Positions 18,810 through 27,535 of a stretch of 64,000 nucleotides of DNA are shown in pieces. The DNA comes from DASTFY01 sp963769115 (GTDB lineage Bacteria > Actinomycetota > Acidimicrobiia > Acidimicrobiales > Ilumatobacteraceae): assembly GCA_963769115.1 (NCBI GenBank), contig CAVYKN010000020.1, positions 433,436 to 497,435 of the forward strand, written 5' to 3'. Numbering within the stretch: the first letter of the stretch is position 1; the number at the start of each line of letters is the position of its first letter. Both the position numbers and the translations under genes were made by a program. The notes under the pieces were generated by a model, which was not told where the DNA came from, did not search any database, and saw only the letters and a list, made by a program, of their open reading frames with translations.

Positions 18810-20246
18810 ATGCCAGCCGACAACGATCTCAGCACCCTCGATGCCACCGCGCAGGCCGCGCTCGTCCGCGACGGCAAGGTGTCGCCCCTCGAGTTGGTCG
18901 ACGCCGCCATCGAGCGCATCGAGAAGGTGAACCCCGAGATCAACGCAGTGATCCACGAGCGGTTCGAGGCCGCGCGGCGCGAGGCGGCCGGCACGCTGCC
19001 CGACGGTCCGTTCCGGGGCGTGCCGTTCCTGCTGAAGGACCTGGGCATCGCCATGGCCGGCGACCCGCACCACATGGGCAGCCGGTTCCTGAAGGAGGCT
19101 GGCTTCCGGGCGGCCGAGGACACGGCGCTGGCCCGCCGGTTCCTCGCCGCCGGGCTGGTGGTGGTGGGCCGGACGAACACGCCGGAGCTGGGCAGCACGG
19201 TCACCACGGAGCCCCTGGCCTATGGCCCCAGCCGCAACCCGTGGAACCCCGAGCACTCGACCGGCGGGTCGTCCGGTGGTTCCGCCGCCGCGGTGGCGGC
19301 ACGGATGGTGCCGGCCGCCCACGCCAACGACGGCGGTGGCTCCATCCGCGTCCCGGCCAGCGAGTGCGGGCTGGTGGGCCTGAAGCCGTGCCGTGGCCGG
19401 GTGACGCACGCGCCGATCGGCGAGGAGTGGATGGGCGCGACGAGCGACGGCGTCGTCTCCCGGACCGTGCGCGACACCGCGGCGCTCCTCGACTGCATCG
19501 CCGGGTACGAGGCCGGCGATCCCTACGTCGCGCCGGACCCGCGGCGGCCCTTCGCGCAGGAGGTGGGTGCGGACCCGGGCCAGCTGCGGATCGGGTTCCT
19601 CGACCATCCCCTCCAGCCCGGCATCGCCGCCAACGCGGAGTGCGCCGAGGCCGTTCGGGACGCCGCCGAGCTGTTGGGCTCGCTCGGCCATCGCGTCGAG
19701 GAGGGTCACCCCGCGGCGCTGGAGGATCCCGACTTCATCTCCCGCTTCATCACCATCGTCGCGACGGCGACGGCAGCCGCGATCGCCCAGATGGAGCGCG
19801 ACATCGGCCGTCCTGTGGGCCCGGACGACATCGAGGGGGACAACCTCGCCTTCCGCGCCATCGGCGACTCGGTGCCCGCCCCCGCCTACGTGGACGCCGT
19901 GAACTGGCTCCACGAGTGGTCCCGCCGCGTGCAGGCGTGGTGGCTGGCGGACGGCTTCGACCTCCTGCTCACGCCGACGCTGGCCGTCCCCCCGCCCGAG
20001 ATCGGGTACCTGTCCGATCCCGAGCTGGGCGGGCAGCGAGTGGTGGAGGTCCTGCAGTACACCGCGCAGTTCAACGTCACCGGCCAGCCCGCGGTCAGCC
20101 TGCCGCTGTCGTGGACGGCGGGCGATCTGCCCGTCGGCGTCCAGCTCGTGGCCCCGTACGCCCGGGAGGACCTGCTGATCCGGGTGGCGTCACAGCTCGA
20201 GGAGGCACGGCCGTGGGCGGACCGGCTGCCCGCGGTGCACGCCTGA
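18810..20246 (+). CDS. Amidase signature family enzyme
   Basis: A 478-residue amidase. The Ser-Ser-Lys triad lies in VPFLLKDLGIAMAG (Lys), STGGSSGGSAAAVAARMVP (cis-Ser and nucleophile context) and NDGGGSIRVPASECGLVGLKP. The usual tail GQPAVSLPLSWTAGDLPVGVQLVAPYARED is present. Family enzymes hydrolyse amides, nitrile-derived amides or act as Asp/Glu-tRNA amidotransferase A subunits; with no gatB/gatC beside it and a divergent C terminus this is a stand-alone amidase of unknown substrate. ATG 18810 is chosen; an upstream GTG at 18789 would add seven residues. Confidence 0.9.
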   Translation: MPADNDLSTLDATAQAALVRDGKVSPLELVDAAIERIEKVNPEINAVIHERFEAARREAAGTLPDGPFRGVPFLLKDLGIAMAGDPHHMGSRFLKEAGFRAAEDTALARRFLAAGLVVVGRTNTPELGSTVTTEPLAYGPSRNPWNPEHSTGGSSGGSAAAVAARMVPAAHANDGGGSIRVPASECGLVGLKPCRGRVTHAPIGEEWMGATSDGVVSRTVRDTAALLDCIAGYEAGDPYVAPDPRRPFAQEVGADPGQLRIGFLDHPLQPGIAANAECAEAVRDAAELLGSLGHRVEEGHPAALEDPDFISRFITIVATATAAAIAQMERDIGRPVGPDDIEGDNLAFRAIGDSVPAPAYVDAVNWLHEWSRRVQAWWLADGFDLLLTPTLAVPPPEIGYLSDPELGGQRVVEVLQYTAQFNVTGQPAVSLPLSWTAGDLPVGVQLVAPYAREDLLIRVASQLEEARPWADRLPAVHA

Positions 20247-20283
20247 GGGCCCCGCTTGTCTGTGGCCCCGTCTGAGGGCGGGC

Positions 20284-21189
20284 TCAGGCGCTGGCCTGCC
20301 CGGCCGCTGCGTCGCGGAGCTCGGCCAGCGGCGGTCGCTCGACGTGGGCGCAGGCCAGCGGCGGCAGGCCGGGACGTTGCAGCGTCGCCGGCCGTTCGGT
20401 CGGCCACCCGGCCCGCGCGAACGCGGTCTGCATGATCGACAGCGCCTGGGGTGAGAGCTCGTCCAGGCTCCGGTTGCGGTGGTGGCGCGAAACGAGGTCG
20501 ACCTGCGCGATGGCGGCCGCGCCCCAGCGCTCCTGCACGTCGATGAGGAGCCCCAGGTCCACTCCGTAGCCCTGCACGAACGGGACCTGCTCGAGCACCG
20601 CACGGCGGGCGGCGTACTCGCCGGACAGCGGTTGCACGACGCCGGTGAGCGACGGGAACAACAGCGACAGCAGCGGGCGGGCCACGAGCTCGGTGGTCCT
20701 CCCGCCCGTACCGGGGGCGTGGGTGTCGGGCCGCTCGTAGAAGCCCTTGACGAACTGGACCGACGGGTCGGTGAGCAGCGGTCCGACCAGGCCGAGCACG
20801 AAGCGGGCGTCGAAGTCGGTGATGTCGGCATCGCAGAACACGACGAGCTCGCCGGTCGTCGCCGCCAGGCCGCGCCAGAGCGCTTCGCCCTTACCCGTGC
20901 CCGGGACGACGTCGGCGAGCGGCGCGCAGGTCGACACGACCTTGGCGCCGGCGGCGGCCGCCAGCGCGCCCGTGCCGTCCGTCGAGCGGTCGTCGACGAC
21001 GACGATCTCGTCGACCAGCGGGTGCACGACCATGAGCGGCGTCCGGATCGCGTGGACGATGCCGGCGATGGTCGCCGCTTCGTTCTTGGCCGGCACGCAC
21101 ACCGAGATCGTCGTGCCGCCCTTCAGGGCGACGAGGTCGGCGGCCGTGAAGTCGCGATGGTGGAACGACCGCCGCCTGGAGAGCTCCAT
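20284..21189 (-). CDS. gpgS: Glucosyl-3-phosphoglycerate synthase
   Basis: A 301-residue GT-A-fold glycosyltransferase of family GT81. Key motifs are SVCVPAKNEAATIAGIV (nucleotide-sugar binding), EIVVVDDRSTDGT, the DxD motif in VVFCDADITDFDARFV, and VQPLSGEYAARRAVLEQVPFV near the 3-phosphoglycerate pocket. It transfers glucose from (U/A)DP-glucose to 3-phosphoglycerate, the first step to glucosylglycerate and to methylglucose lipopolysaccharide in mycobacteria. The start MELSRRRSFHHRDFTAADLV is typical of the family. It is divergent from the MoaD-like gene. No GpgP phosphatase is adjacent in the window. Confidence 0.92.
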   Translation of the reverse strand: MELSRRRSFHHRDFTAADLVALKGGTTISVCVPAKNEAATIAGIVHAIRTPLMVVHPLVDEIVVVDDRSTDGTGALAAAAGAKVVSTCAPLADVVPGTGKGEALWRGLAATTGELVVFCDADITDFDARFVLGLVGPLLTDPSVQFVKGFYERPDTHAPGTGGRTTELVARPLLSLLFPSLTGVVQPLSGEYAARRAVLEQVPFVQGYGVDLGLLIDVQERWGAAAIAQVDLVSRHHRNRSLDELSPQALSIMQTAFARAGWPTERPATLQRPGLPPLACAHVERPPLAELRDAAAGQASA

Positions 21190-21282
21190 CGAGCCAGTCT
21201 CACGGGGGGCCGGTCCGTCCGCAACATCGCCCGCTGCGGGCGGACGGGGGCTCGTCGGGAGCGGGCCGGTAGCTTCGCTGCC

Positions 21283-21558
21283 ATGGCCGTGACCATCCGC
21301 ATCCCCACCACCCTGCGCCCGATGTCGGGCGGCCAGGCCGAGGTCCAGGTCGAGGGCTCGACGCTGGCCGAGGTGTTGGCCAGCCTGGACGCCGCCCATC
21401 CGGGCTTCCGCGACCGTCTGTTCGACGAGCAGGGGGCGTTGCGGCGCTTCGTCAACGTCTTCGTCGCCGACGACGATGTGCGCTACCTCCAGGGTCTCGA
21501 CACGGCCGTGCCCGACGGCGAGACCGTCGCCATCATCCCCGCAGTAGCCGGAGGCTGA
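21283..21558 (+). CDS. MoaD/ThiS-like ubiquitin-fold protein
   Basis: A 91-residue beta-grasp protein: VTIRIPTTLRPMSGGQAEVQV, TLAEVLASLDAAHPGFRDRLF, RRFVNVFVADDDVRYLQGLD, ending in GETVAIIPAVAGG. The C-terminal Gly-Gly is the site activated by MoeB/ThiF-like enzymes and loaded with sulfur in molybdopterin, thiamine or cysteine (CysO) pathways. No activating enzyme is adjacent, so the pathway is undetermined. FdhD, a sulfurtransferase for the molybdenum enzyme formate dehydrogenase, is 5 kb away. Confidence 0.82.
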   Translation: MAVTIRIPTTLRPMSGGQAEVQVEGSTLAEVLASLDAAHPGFRDRLFDEQGALRRFVNVFVADDDVRYLQGLDTAVPDGETVAIIPAVAGG

Positions 21559-21574
21559 GAGACCAGGTCGGGGT

Positions 21575-23059
21575 TCAGGCGGCCAGGAGGGCCAGCAGGC
21601 CATCGCGGGTGGCCGGGCCGGTCGGCTCCTCCGGCAGCCGTTGGTCCCGCTCGTTCCAGGCGGCCAGCACGCGGGCGCTGACGTCGGGGTCCTTGATGAG
21701 GGCCTCGGGCGGTGAGAGCAGGTTGAAGTTGCGCACGAATGCCCTGAGCACGACCGGGTCGCGGCGTAGCGCGGGGAGCAGGCCGTCCCGGAACACGGCC
21801 CGCACGAAGGCCCGGGGATCCGACTGGTCGGCGTCCGGGTCCTCTCCGGCCAGCAGTGCCGCGGCGACCCGGCGGGCCTCGGCGTCCTGGTTGACCGAGG
21901 CGCGGTACCACGGACGGAGGTGCTGACGCGTGGTCGCGTCCAGGGCCAGGGCCTGGGCGAGCGGATCGCCGGGGTGGGCGCGGACCGCTTCGCCCATGAG
22001 GTGCGCATGCCAGAAGCCTGTGGTGCAGCCACGGCCGTACAGGGGGTTCGTGCAGACCTGCGCGTCGCCGACCGCGTGGAGGCCCAGGGCCAGCGGCCGG
22101 CCGTCGACGACCACGTCCCGCCAGCGGTTCACGAGGCCGGCCATCACGTGGACGTCGGTGATCGGCTCGGGCGCGCCCGCCAGCCACTCGGCGGCGGGCG
22201 TGAGTGATCGCGCCGTGGCGTCGAAGGCCGTCGGCGCGCCGAGGAGGCGTCGGAGCTCGTCATCGGCCACGGGCACGGCCAGCGTGATCGAGAACGTCCG
22301 GTTGTCGCCCGCGAACACTCCGTACTTCAGGTAGCCGAGGTCGCCGCCGACCGCGGCGCTCAGGGCCGGCGGCGGTGCCGCCTCGTGCAGCCGGTAGAAG
22401 CGCGACAGGTAGACGATGCCCGTGTCGTCGACCTCCTCCGGCATCTCCGGAGCGCCCAGCTCGCTCAGCCATGCCGGGAGCGCGCTGCGCCGGCCGGTGG
22501 CGACGACGGTGAGCGCGGCCGGTAGCTCGTCGCCGCTCTCGAGCCGGACGCCGGTCACGGGCATCGACCGGCCGGGGTGCGCCTCGCCGGCGGACAGCAG
22601 CCCCCGGACGGCGGAACCGGTGCGGAGGTCCACCCGGCCCTCGGCCAGCACCGCCCGCCGCAGCACCCACTCGAACGTGGTCCGCCGGCAGCACAGCATC
22701 ACCAGGTCCTCGTCGCCGGGCTCGGGCGCGAAGCCGACCATGGTCGGCGGGAGGTGCTGGCCGAAGCGTTGCTCGGTGGCACCGGCGGCCAGCAGGCCCT
22801 CGAGGACGTCGGGGTAGTGGTCGCGCAGCAGGCTGTGGAGGCGGGCGAGGAAGGCGTGGCTGTGCCGGACCTGGGGCGCGCCGCGGCGGTCCCAGCCGAA
22901 GGCTTCCTCGGGGTCGGCGGGGAGGGGGGTGGCGTCACGTTCGAGGACGGTGACCGCCCGTCCCTGGCGGGCCAGGCTCAGCGCCGCGGCCAGGCCGGCG
23001 ACGCCGCCGCCGACGACCACCACGTCCCCGTTCGAGCCCTCCGCCGTCGCTTCCGCCAT
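21575..23059 (-). CDS. FAD-dependent oxidoreductase/monooxygenase
   Basis: A 494-residue flavoprotein of the geranylgeranyl-reductase/PHBH superfamily. The N-terminal Rossmann motif is VVVVGGGVAGLAAALSLARQG with VLERD; RRTTFEWVLRRAV follows in the middle. The GD motif that contacts FAD ribityl is in LHAVGDAQVCTNPLYGRGCTTG. The C-terminal 150 residues are helical and unique to the subgroup. No signal peptide. It converges with the MoaD-like gene and is divergent from groEL across 172 bp holding the CIRCE element. Substrate unknown. Confidence 0.82.
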   Translation of the reverse strand: MAEATAEGSNGDVVVVGGGVAGLAAALSLARQGRAVTVLERDATPLPADPEEAFGWDRRGAPQVRHSHAFLARLHSLLRDHYPDVLEGLLAAGATEQRFGQHLPPTMVGFAPEPGDEDLVMLCCRRTTFEWVLRRAVLAEGRVDLRTGSAVRGLLSAGEAHPGRSMPVTGVRLESGDELPAALTVVATGRRSALPAWLSELGAPEMPEEVDDTGIVYLSRFYRLHEAAPPPALSAAVGGDLGYLKYGVFAGDNRTFSITLAVPVADDELRRLLGAPTAFDATARSLTPAAEWLAGAPEPITDVHVMAGLVNRWRDVVVDGRPLALGLHAVGDAQVCTNPLYGRGCTTGFWHAHLMGEAVRAHPGDPLAQALALDATTRQHLRPWYRASVNQDAEARRVAAALLAGEDPDADQSDPRAFVRAVFRDGLLPALRRDPVVLRAFVRNFNLLSPPEALIKDPDVSARVLAAWNERDQRLPEEPTGPATRDGLLALLAA

Positions 23060-23129
23060 CGCGTCTCCCTTAGGTCCCGGGGTCCACCGTCGCCACCGCG
23101 CCGACCCTACCGTGGGCCCCGGTTGCCCG

Positions 23130-23156
23130 TTAGCACTCGCACGGTTAGAGTGCTAG
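23130..23156. promoter_or_regulatory. CIRCE operator (HrcA site)
   Basis: TTAGCACTC, nine bases, GAGTGCTAG: eight of nine positions of each arm match the canonical CIRCE inverted repeat. It lies 76-102 bp upstream of groEL. A further half-site TAGCACTC begins at 23154, overlapping the right arm. HrcA represses groE through this element and releases on heat shock (established). hrcA is not in the window. Confidence 0.93.
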
Positions 23157-23231
23157 CACTCGCCAAGGAAGAGTGCGAACCGCCACGTTCCCACGTCAGG
23201 CAAACGCCGAGATCCCAATGGAGGGACACAG

Positions 23232-24851
23232 ATGCCGAAGATGATCGCGTTCGACGAGCAGGCACGTCGGGCTCTGGAGGCGGGCATGAACAAGCTCGCC
23301 GATGCCGTTCGCGTCACGCTGGGCCCCAAGGGCCGCAACGTCGTCCTGGAGAAGAAGTGGGGCGCTCCCACCATCACCAACGACGGGGTCTCCATCGCCA
23401 AGGAGATCGACCTCGAGGACCCGTACGAGAAGATCGGGGCCGAGCTGGTCAAGGAGGTCGCCAAGAAGACCGACGACGTGGCCGGTGACGGCACGACGAC
23501 GGCCACGGTCCTGGCCTGGAGCATGGTGCGTGAGGGTCTGCGCAACGTTGCCGCCGGCGCCAACCCCATGAGCCTGAAGCGGGGCATCGAGGCTGCGGTC
23601 GAGGCTGCGGTCGGCTCCATCAAGGATCAGGCCAAGGAGGTCGACAACAAGGACCAGATCGCCCAGGTCGCCGCCATCTCCGCGGCGGACGACGAGATCG
23701 GCCAGATGATCTCCGAGGCCATCGACAAGGTCGGCAAGGACGGCGTCATCACCGTCGAGGAGAGCCAGACCTTCGGCATGGAGATGGACCTGGTCGAGGG
23801 CATGCGCTTCGACAAGGGCTACATCTCGCCCTACTTCGTGACCGACCCGGAGCGCATGGAGGCCGTCCTGGACGACGCCTCCCTCCTGCTGGTGGGCTCG
23901 AAGATCTCCTCGGTGCGGGACCTGCTCCCAGTGCTGGAGAAGATCATGCAGACCGGCAAGCCGCTGGTGATCATCTCCGAGGACGTGGAGGGCGAGGCCC
24001 TCGCCACGCTCGTGGTCAACAAGATCCGGGGCACGTTCAAGTCGGCGGCGGTCAAGGCCCCCGGCTTCGGCGAGCGCCGCAAGGCGATGCTGCAGGACAT
24101 GGCCATCCTCACCGGCGGCCAGGTCATCACCGAGGAGGTGGGCCTGAAGCTGGAGAACGTCACTCTGGACCTGCTGGGCTCGGCCAAGAAGGTCATCATC
24201 ACCAAGGACGAGACGACGATCGTCGAGGGCGGCGGTGTCGAGGACGACATCAAGGGCCGCATCAACCAGATCAAGACCGAGGTCGAGAACACCGACTCCG
24301 ACTACGACCGGGAGAAGCTGCAGGAGCGGCTGGCCAAGCTGTCCGGCGGTGTCGCCGTGCTCAAGGTCGGCGCGGCCACCGAGGTGGAGCTGAAGGAGAA
24401 GAAGCACCGCATCGAGGACGCCGTGTCCACCACCAAGGCCGCCATCGAGGAGGGCGTCGTGCCCGGCGGTGGCGTCGCCCTGCTGCGGGCCCAGGCCGCG
24501 GTCCTCAAGGCCGCCGACGGCCTGTCCGCGGACGAGGCCACGGGCGCCCGCATGGTCGCCAAGTCGCTGGAGGCTCCGATCAAGCAGATCGCGGAGAACG
24601 CCGGCATGGAGGGTGGCGTCGTCGTCGAGCGGGTCAAGGGCCTGAGCGGCAACGACGGGCTCAACGCCATGACCGGCGACTACGAGGACCTGGTGAAGAT
24701 CGGCGTCATCGACGCCGCCAAGGTCACCCGCTCCGCGCTGCAGAACGCGGCCTCGATCGCCGCGCTGTTCCTCACCACGGAGGCCGTGGTGGCGGACAAG
24801 CCCGAGAAGGACGCTCCGGCCATGCCCGGTGGAGGCATGGAGGACTTCTGA
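23232..24851 (+). CDS. groEL: 60-kDa chaperonin GroEL
   Basis: A 539-residue chaperonin. GGAGGG at 23220 fixes ATG 23232. Landmarks: DAVRVTLGPKGRNVVLEKKW, DVAGDGTTTATVLAW (ATP site), AAVKAPGFGERRKAMLQDMA, VVPGGGVALLRA and the terminal MPGGGMEDF. The C-terminal GGM-type tail, not the His-rich tail of some actinobacterial GroEL1 proteins, marks it as the housekeeping type. groES is not adjacent, so this is a monocistronic groEL. Heat-inducible control by HrcA is indicated by the CIRCE element, and a strong terminator follows at 24871. Confidence 0.98.
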   Translation: MPKMIAFDEQARRALEAGMNKLADAVRVTLGPKGRNVVLEKKWGAPTITNDGVSIAKEIDLEDPYEKIGAELVKEVAKKTDDVAGDGTTTATVLAWSMVREGLRNVAAGANPMSLKRGIEAAVEAAVGSIKDQAKEVDNKDQIAQVAAISAADDEIGQMISEAIDKVGKDGVITVEESQTFGMEMDLVEGMRFDKGYISPYFVTDPERMEAVLDDASLLLVGSKISSVRDLLPVLEKIMQTGKPLVIISEDVEGEALATLVVNKIRGTFKSAAVKAPGFGERRKAMLQDMAILTGGQVITEEVGLKLENVTLDLLGSAKKVIITKDETTIVEGGGVEDDIKGRINQIKTEVENTDSDYDREKLQERLAKLSGGVAVLKVGAATEVELKEKKHRIEDAVSTTKAAIEEGVVPGGGVALLRAQAAVLKAADGLSADEATGARMVAKSLEAPIKQIAENAGMEGGVVVERVKGLSGNDGLNAMTGDYEDLVKIGVIDAAKVTRSALQNAASIAALFLTTEAVVADKPEKDAPAMPGGGMEDF

Positions 24852-24870
24852 TCTCTCGCACGAGGTGAGC

Positions 24871-24902
24871 GAGAGGGCCGGCCCGCAAGGGCCGGCCCTC
24901 TC
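24871..24902 (+). terminator. groEL terminator
   Basis: GAGAGGGCCGGCCC and GGGCCGGCCCTCTC are perfect 14-bp arms around GCAA, 20 bp after the groEL stop. Confidence 0.88.
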
Positions 24903-24943
24903 CGCGTCCCGGCCCCGACCCCGCTCCGGGCCGGCCCGGTGGT

Positions 24944-24990
24944 TTCTCGCGGCCGCCAGTACCGCCTGGAGCCACTGGATCCCGCGAGAA
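24944..24990. repeat. Intergenic dyad TTCTCGCGG...CCGCGAGAA, copy 1
   Basis: 9-bp perfect arms separated by 29 bases between the groEL terminator and the nitrobindin-like gene. The same arms with a 27-base spacer recur at 35891-35939. A second short inverted repeat (GGCCGGTC/GACCGGCC, 24997-25017) follows before the gene start. Function unknown. Confidence 0.5.
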
Positions 24991-25034
24991 CCCGTCGGCC
25001 GGTCGGCCTGACCGGCCGGGCTACGGTCCGGGTC

Positions 25035-25514
25035 GTGGACGGGCCGCCTCTGCACCCGGATCTGGAGGGGTTGGCCTTCCTACTGGGGACCTGGAGCGGT
25101 GAGGGCGCGGGCAGCTATCCGACGATCGAGGACTTCGCCTACACCGAGACGGTGACGTTCGGGCACGTGGGCAAGCCGTTCCTGGCCTACGGCCAGCGGA
25201 CCAAGCGGATCCCCGACGAGTTCCCGCTGCACGGCGAGGCCGGGTACTGGCGGCTGGCCGGGACGGGCGGCGTCGAGGTCGTGCTCTCCCACACGTTCGG
25301 CATCGTCGAGATCCAGGAGGGCACAGTGTCCGGCCAGCGCGTCGACCTGCGGTCGCGGCTCGTGGCGTCGACGGGCACCGCCAAGGAGGTGGCCGCCGTC
25401 GAGCGGACCTTCGAGGTGGACGGCGACACGCTGCGCTACACGTTGCGGATGGCGGCGGTGGGCGTCGAGCTCACGCACCACCTGGCGGGCGAGCTCCAGC
25501 GCCAGCCCGGCTGA
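25035..25514 (+). CDS. Nitrobindin-like heme-binding beta-barrel protein
   Basis: A 159-residue FABP/THAP4-like protein. It opens LEGLAFLLGTWSGEGAGSYP, containing the GxWxGxG family signature, followed by FAYTETVTFGHVGKPFLAYGQ and a C-terminal VGVELTHHLAGEL carrying the probable axial His. Bacterial nitrobindins bind ferric heme in a ten-stranded barrel and isomerise peroxynitrite or bind NO (known for the family). GTG at 25035 is the start. It is the first gene after the groEL terminator and converges with the aquaporin gene. Confidence 0.88.
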   Translation: MDGPPLHPDLEGLAFLLGTWSGEGAGSYPTIEDFAYTETVTFGHVGKPFLAYGQRTKRIPDEFPLHGEAGYWRLAGTGGVEVVLSHTFGIVEIQEGTVSGQRVDLRSRLVASTGTAKEVAAVERTFEVDGDTLRYTLRMAAVGVELTHHLAGELQRQPG

Positions 25515-25529
25515 CGAACGCCGTCTGCT

Positions 25530-26369
25530 CTAGGCCGGCGGGACCGGCTGATCGGGTGGAGCTGTGCGATCAGGCTGCGCCGGGCGATCCTCGCCGATGT
25601 CGTCGAGCCGGTCGTCCAGGTCGTCGACGGCGTCGCGCGCCTCGGTCGCTCCCGGCACCTCGGCGAACAACGTGTCCTCCAGCCGGGCTTCGTCCAGCAT
25701 GATCCAGATCAGCGAACCGACGACGGCGCCGATCATCGGGAACACGAGGAACAGCCAGAGCTGACCGAGGGCGTCAGGGCCGGCGAACAGCGCCGACCCG
25801 AAGCTGCGGGCGGGGTTGACCGAGGTGTTGTCGACCGGGATGGTCACCATGTGGATCAGGGCCAGCGCGAGACCGGCGGCCAGCCCGCCGAAGCCCACAG
25901 GGAAGCGCCCGCTCGTCGTGGCCAGCACCACGTAGACGAGGAGCGCGGTGAAGACCACTTCCACGAACATGGCCGCCACGACGCCGTAGCCACCGGGGCT
26001 GTACTGATCCCAGCCGTTGGCCGCGAAGTTGTTCTTGCTGCTGAAGCCCTCGATGTTGTTGGCGATGGCGTAGATCACGACGCCGCCGATGGCCGCGCCC
26101 ACGAACTGGCCGACCCAGTAGAAGACGGCCTGCGCCCAGGTGAGCTTGCGGGTGAGCACCATGCCCAGCGTCACCGCGGGATTGATGTTGCAGCCGGTGA
26201 TGTGGCCGATGGCGTAGGCCATGACGAGGAGGCTGAAGCCGAAGGCGAACGCGATCCCGAGGGTGCCGATGCGGTCTCCGGCCAGGATGGCGCTGCCTGG
26301 TCCGCCGAGCATGAGAACCGCGGTCCCGACCACCTCGGCGGCGAACACCCGGGAGTTGCTGATCTCCAT
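25530..26369 (-). CDS. MIP-family aquaporin
   Basis: A 279-residue channel with six predicted membrane helices and both half-helix motifs, CNINPAVTLGMVL (NPA 1) and TSVNPARSFGSALF (NPA 2). RSFGSAL places Arg at the selectivity filter, as in water channels. The long charged C-terminal tail (EDTLFAEVPGATEARDAVDD, then Pro-rich) is cytoplasmic. The narrow filter context (H in ALIHMVTIPV, R after NPA 2) suggests a water aquaporin rather than a glycerol facilitator, with moderate certainty. It is divergent from fdhD. Confidence 0.9.
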   Translation of the reverse strand: MEISNSRVFAAEVVGTAVLMLGGPGSAILAGDRIGTLGIAFAFGFSLLVMAYAIGHITGCNINPAVTLGMVLTRKLTWAQAVFYWVGQFVGAAIGGVVIYAIANNIEGFSSKNNFAANGWDQYSPGGYGVVAAMFVEVVFTALLVYVVLATTSGRFPVGFGGLAAGLALALIHMVTIPVDNTSVNPARSFGSALFAGPDALGQLWLFLVFPMIGAVVGSLIWIMLDEARLEDTLFAEVPGATEARDAVDDLDDRLDDIGEDRPAQPDRTAPPDQPVPPA

Positions 26370-26475
26370 GCCACTCCTCCTTGATGTCGGGTGCCGGCGG
26401 GACGGCTACCCAGCGGGCGAGCGTAGCGATCCGCCGTCCGGGGCCGGCGCATCGGACCACCGGTAGCGTGTCCCC

Positions 26476-27282
26476 ATGGCCCGCCGCCGCACGGAGACGG
26501 TGCTCGTGACCCGGTGGGACGGTGTCGCGGCCCGGCGAGGCCCGGACGAGGTGATCGTCGAGGAGCCGATGGCCATCCAGCTCGACGGGGTGCTCGTCGC
26601 CACCACCATGCGCACGCCGGGGCACGACTACGAGCTGGCCGCGGGGTACTGCCTGACGGAGGGACTGCTGGCCGGCGCGCCCGTCGAGTCCGTGCGGTAC
26701 TGCGCCACGGGCTCCGCCAGCGAGACCGACTTCAACGTCGTGACCGTCGAGACCGGGGGCCGCGCGCCGGCACCCACGCCACGGCTCACGCGGACCACGT
26801 CGAGCTGCGGCATCTGCGGCAGCGCGGAGCTCGACGAGTTGCTGGAGCGCCTGGAACCGCTGGCCGCCTCGCGCACCTGGTTCGCGCCCGAGTCGCTGGC
26901 CGCCCTCGCCGGTGCCGCCCTCGCCGGCCAACCGCTGTTCGACTCGACCGGCGCGGTCCATGGTGCCGTCGCCTTCGACACGGACGGCACCGCCCTCGTG
27001 GCGCGGGAGGACGTCGGCCGCCACAACGCGGTCGACAAGGTGATCGGGCGGCTGCTGCTCGACGGCCGCCTCCCCGCCCACGACCTGGCGTTGGCGGTGA
27101 CCAGTCGCGCCAGCTTCGAGATCGTGCAGAAGTCGTGGGCGGCCGGCTTCTCCGCGCTGGTCGCGGTGAGCGCACCGACCGCGCTCGCCGTCACGGCGGC
27201 GCGGCGGGCGGGGCTGACGCTGGCCGGCTTCGCCCGGGACGGGCGGGTCAACCTCTACTCGCCGGAGCGGCTCCCCGGCTGA
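26476..27282 (+). CDS. fdhD: Formate dehydrogenase sulfurtransferase FdhD
   Basis: A 268-residue FdhD. The essential Cys pair is in SSCGICGSAELDEL (CGICG), with EEPMAIQLDGVLVATTMRTPG upstream and REDVGRHNAVDKVIGRLLL and TSRASFEIVQKSWAAG downstream, all diagnostic. FdhD takes sulfur from IscS-type desulfurases and adds it to the molybdenum cofactor of formate dehydrogenase. No fdhA-like catalytic subunit is in the window, but a NuoF-like flavoprotein that could be its diaphorase is at 55671. Formate dehydrogenases are the commonest bacterial selenoproteins, which bears on the selenocysteine call at 45330. Confidence 0.95.
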   Translation: MARRRTETVLVTRWDGVAARRGPDEVIVEEPMAIQLDGVLVATTMRTPGHDYELAAGYCLTEGLLAGAPVESVRYCATGSASETDFNVVTVETGGRAPAPTPRLTRTTSSCGICGSAELDELLERLEPLAASRTWFAPESLAALAGAALAGQPLFDSTGAVHGAVAFDTDGTALVAREDVGRHNAVDKVIGRLLLDGRLPAHDLALAVTSRASFEIVQKSWAAGFSALVAVSAPTALAVTAARRAGLTLAGFARDGRVNLYSPERLPG

Positions 27283-27286
27283 GCGC

Positions 27287-27520
27287 TCAGGTCGGGTGGG
27301 GAGCGAGCGCGGGGCCGGTCGTCGGCACGGGCACCACCGCCTCCTCGGCGGCCACCCATCCGGGTAGCGCGGCGAGGATCTGCCTGATGCTGCGACCGTT
27401 GTCCTCGACCAGGAGCATGCGCGGGGACCGGTCGAGCACCTGCAACGACCGCTCGATGCGGGCGAGCTCGCCGGCGGGCGGCTGTCCGGTCCCGCGGTAG
27501 CGAAGGACGTAGCGACTCAC
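27287..27520 (-). CDS. Small I9-inhibitor-like protein downstream of the subtilisin
   Basis: A 77-residue protein, MSRYVLRYRGTGQPPAGELARI then LQVLDRSPRMLLVEDNGRSIRQILAALPGW. The pattern of a hydrophobic strand, a helix and a strand around PRMLLVED resembles the I9 propeptide/inhibitor fold of subtilisins, and the opening (RYVL) echoes the start of the neighbouring protease (MARYVLLPRHG). It begins 15 bases after the protease stop on the same strand, so the two are cotranscribed. A trans-acting chaperone or inhibitor of the protease is an inference. Confidence 0.55.
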   Translation of the reverse strand: MSRYVLRYRGTGQPPAGELARIERSLQVLDRSPRMLLVEDNGRSIRQILAALPGWVAAEEAVVPVPTTGPALAPHPT

Positions 27521-27535
27521 GGCTGGGTCACCTCC

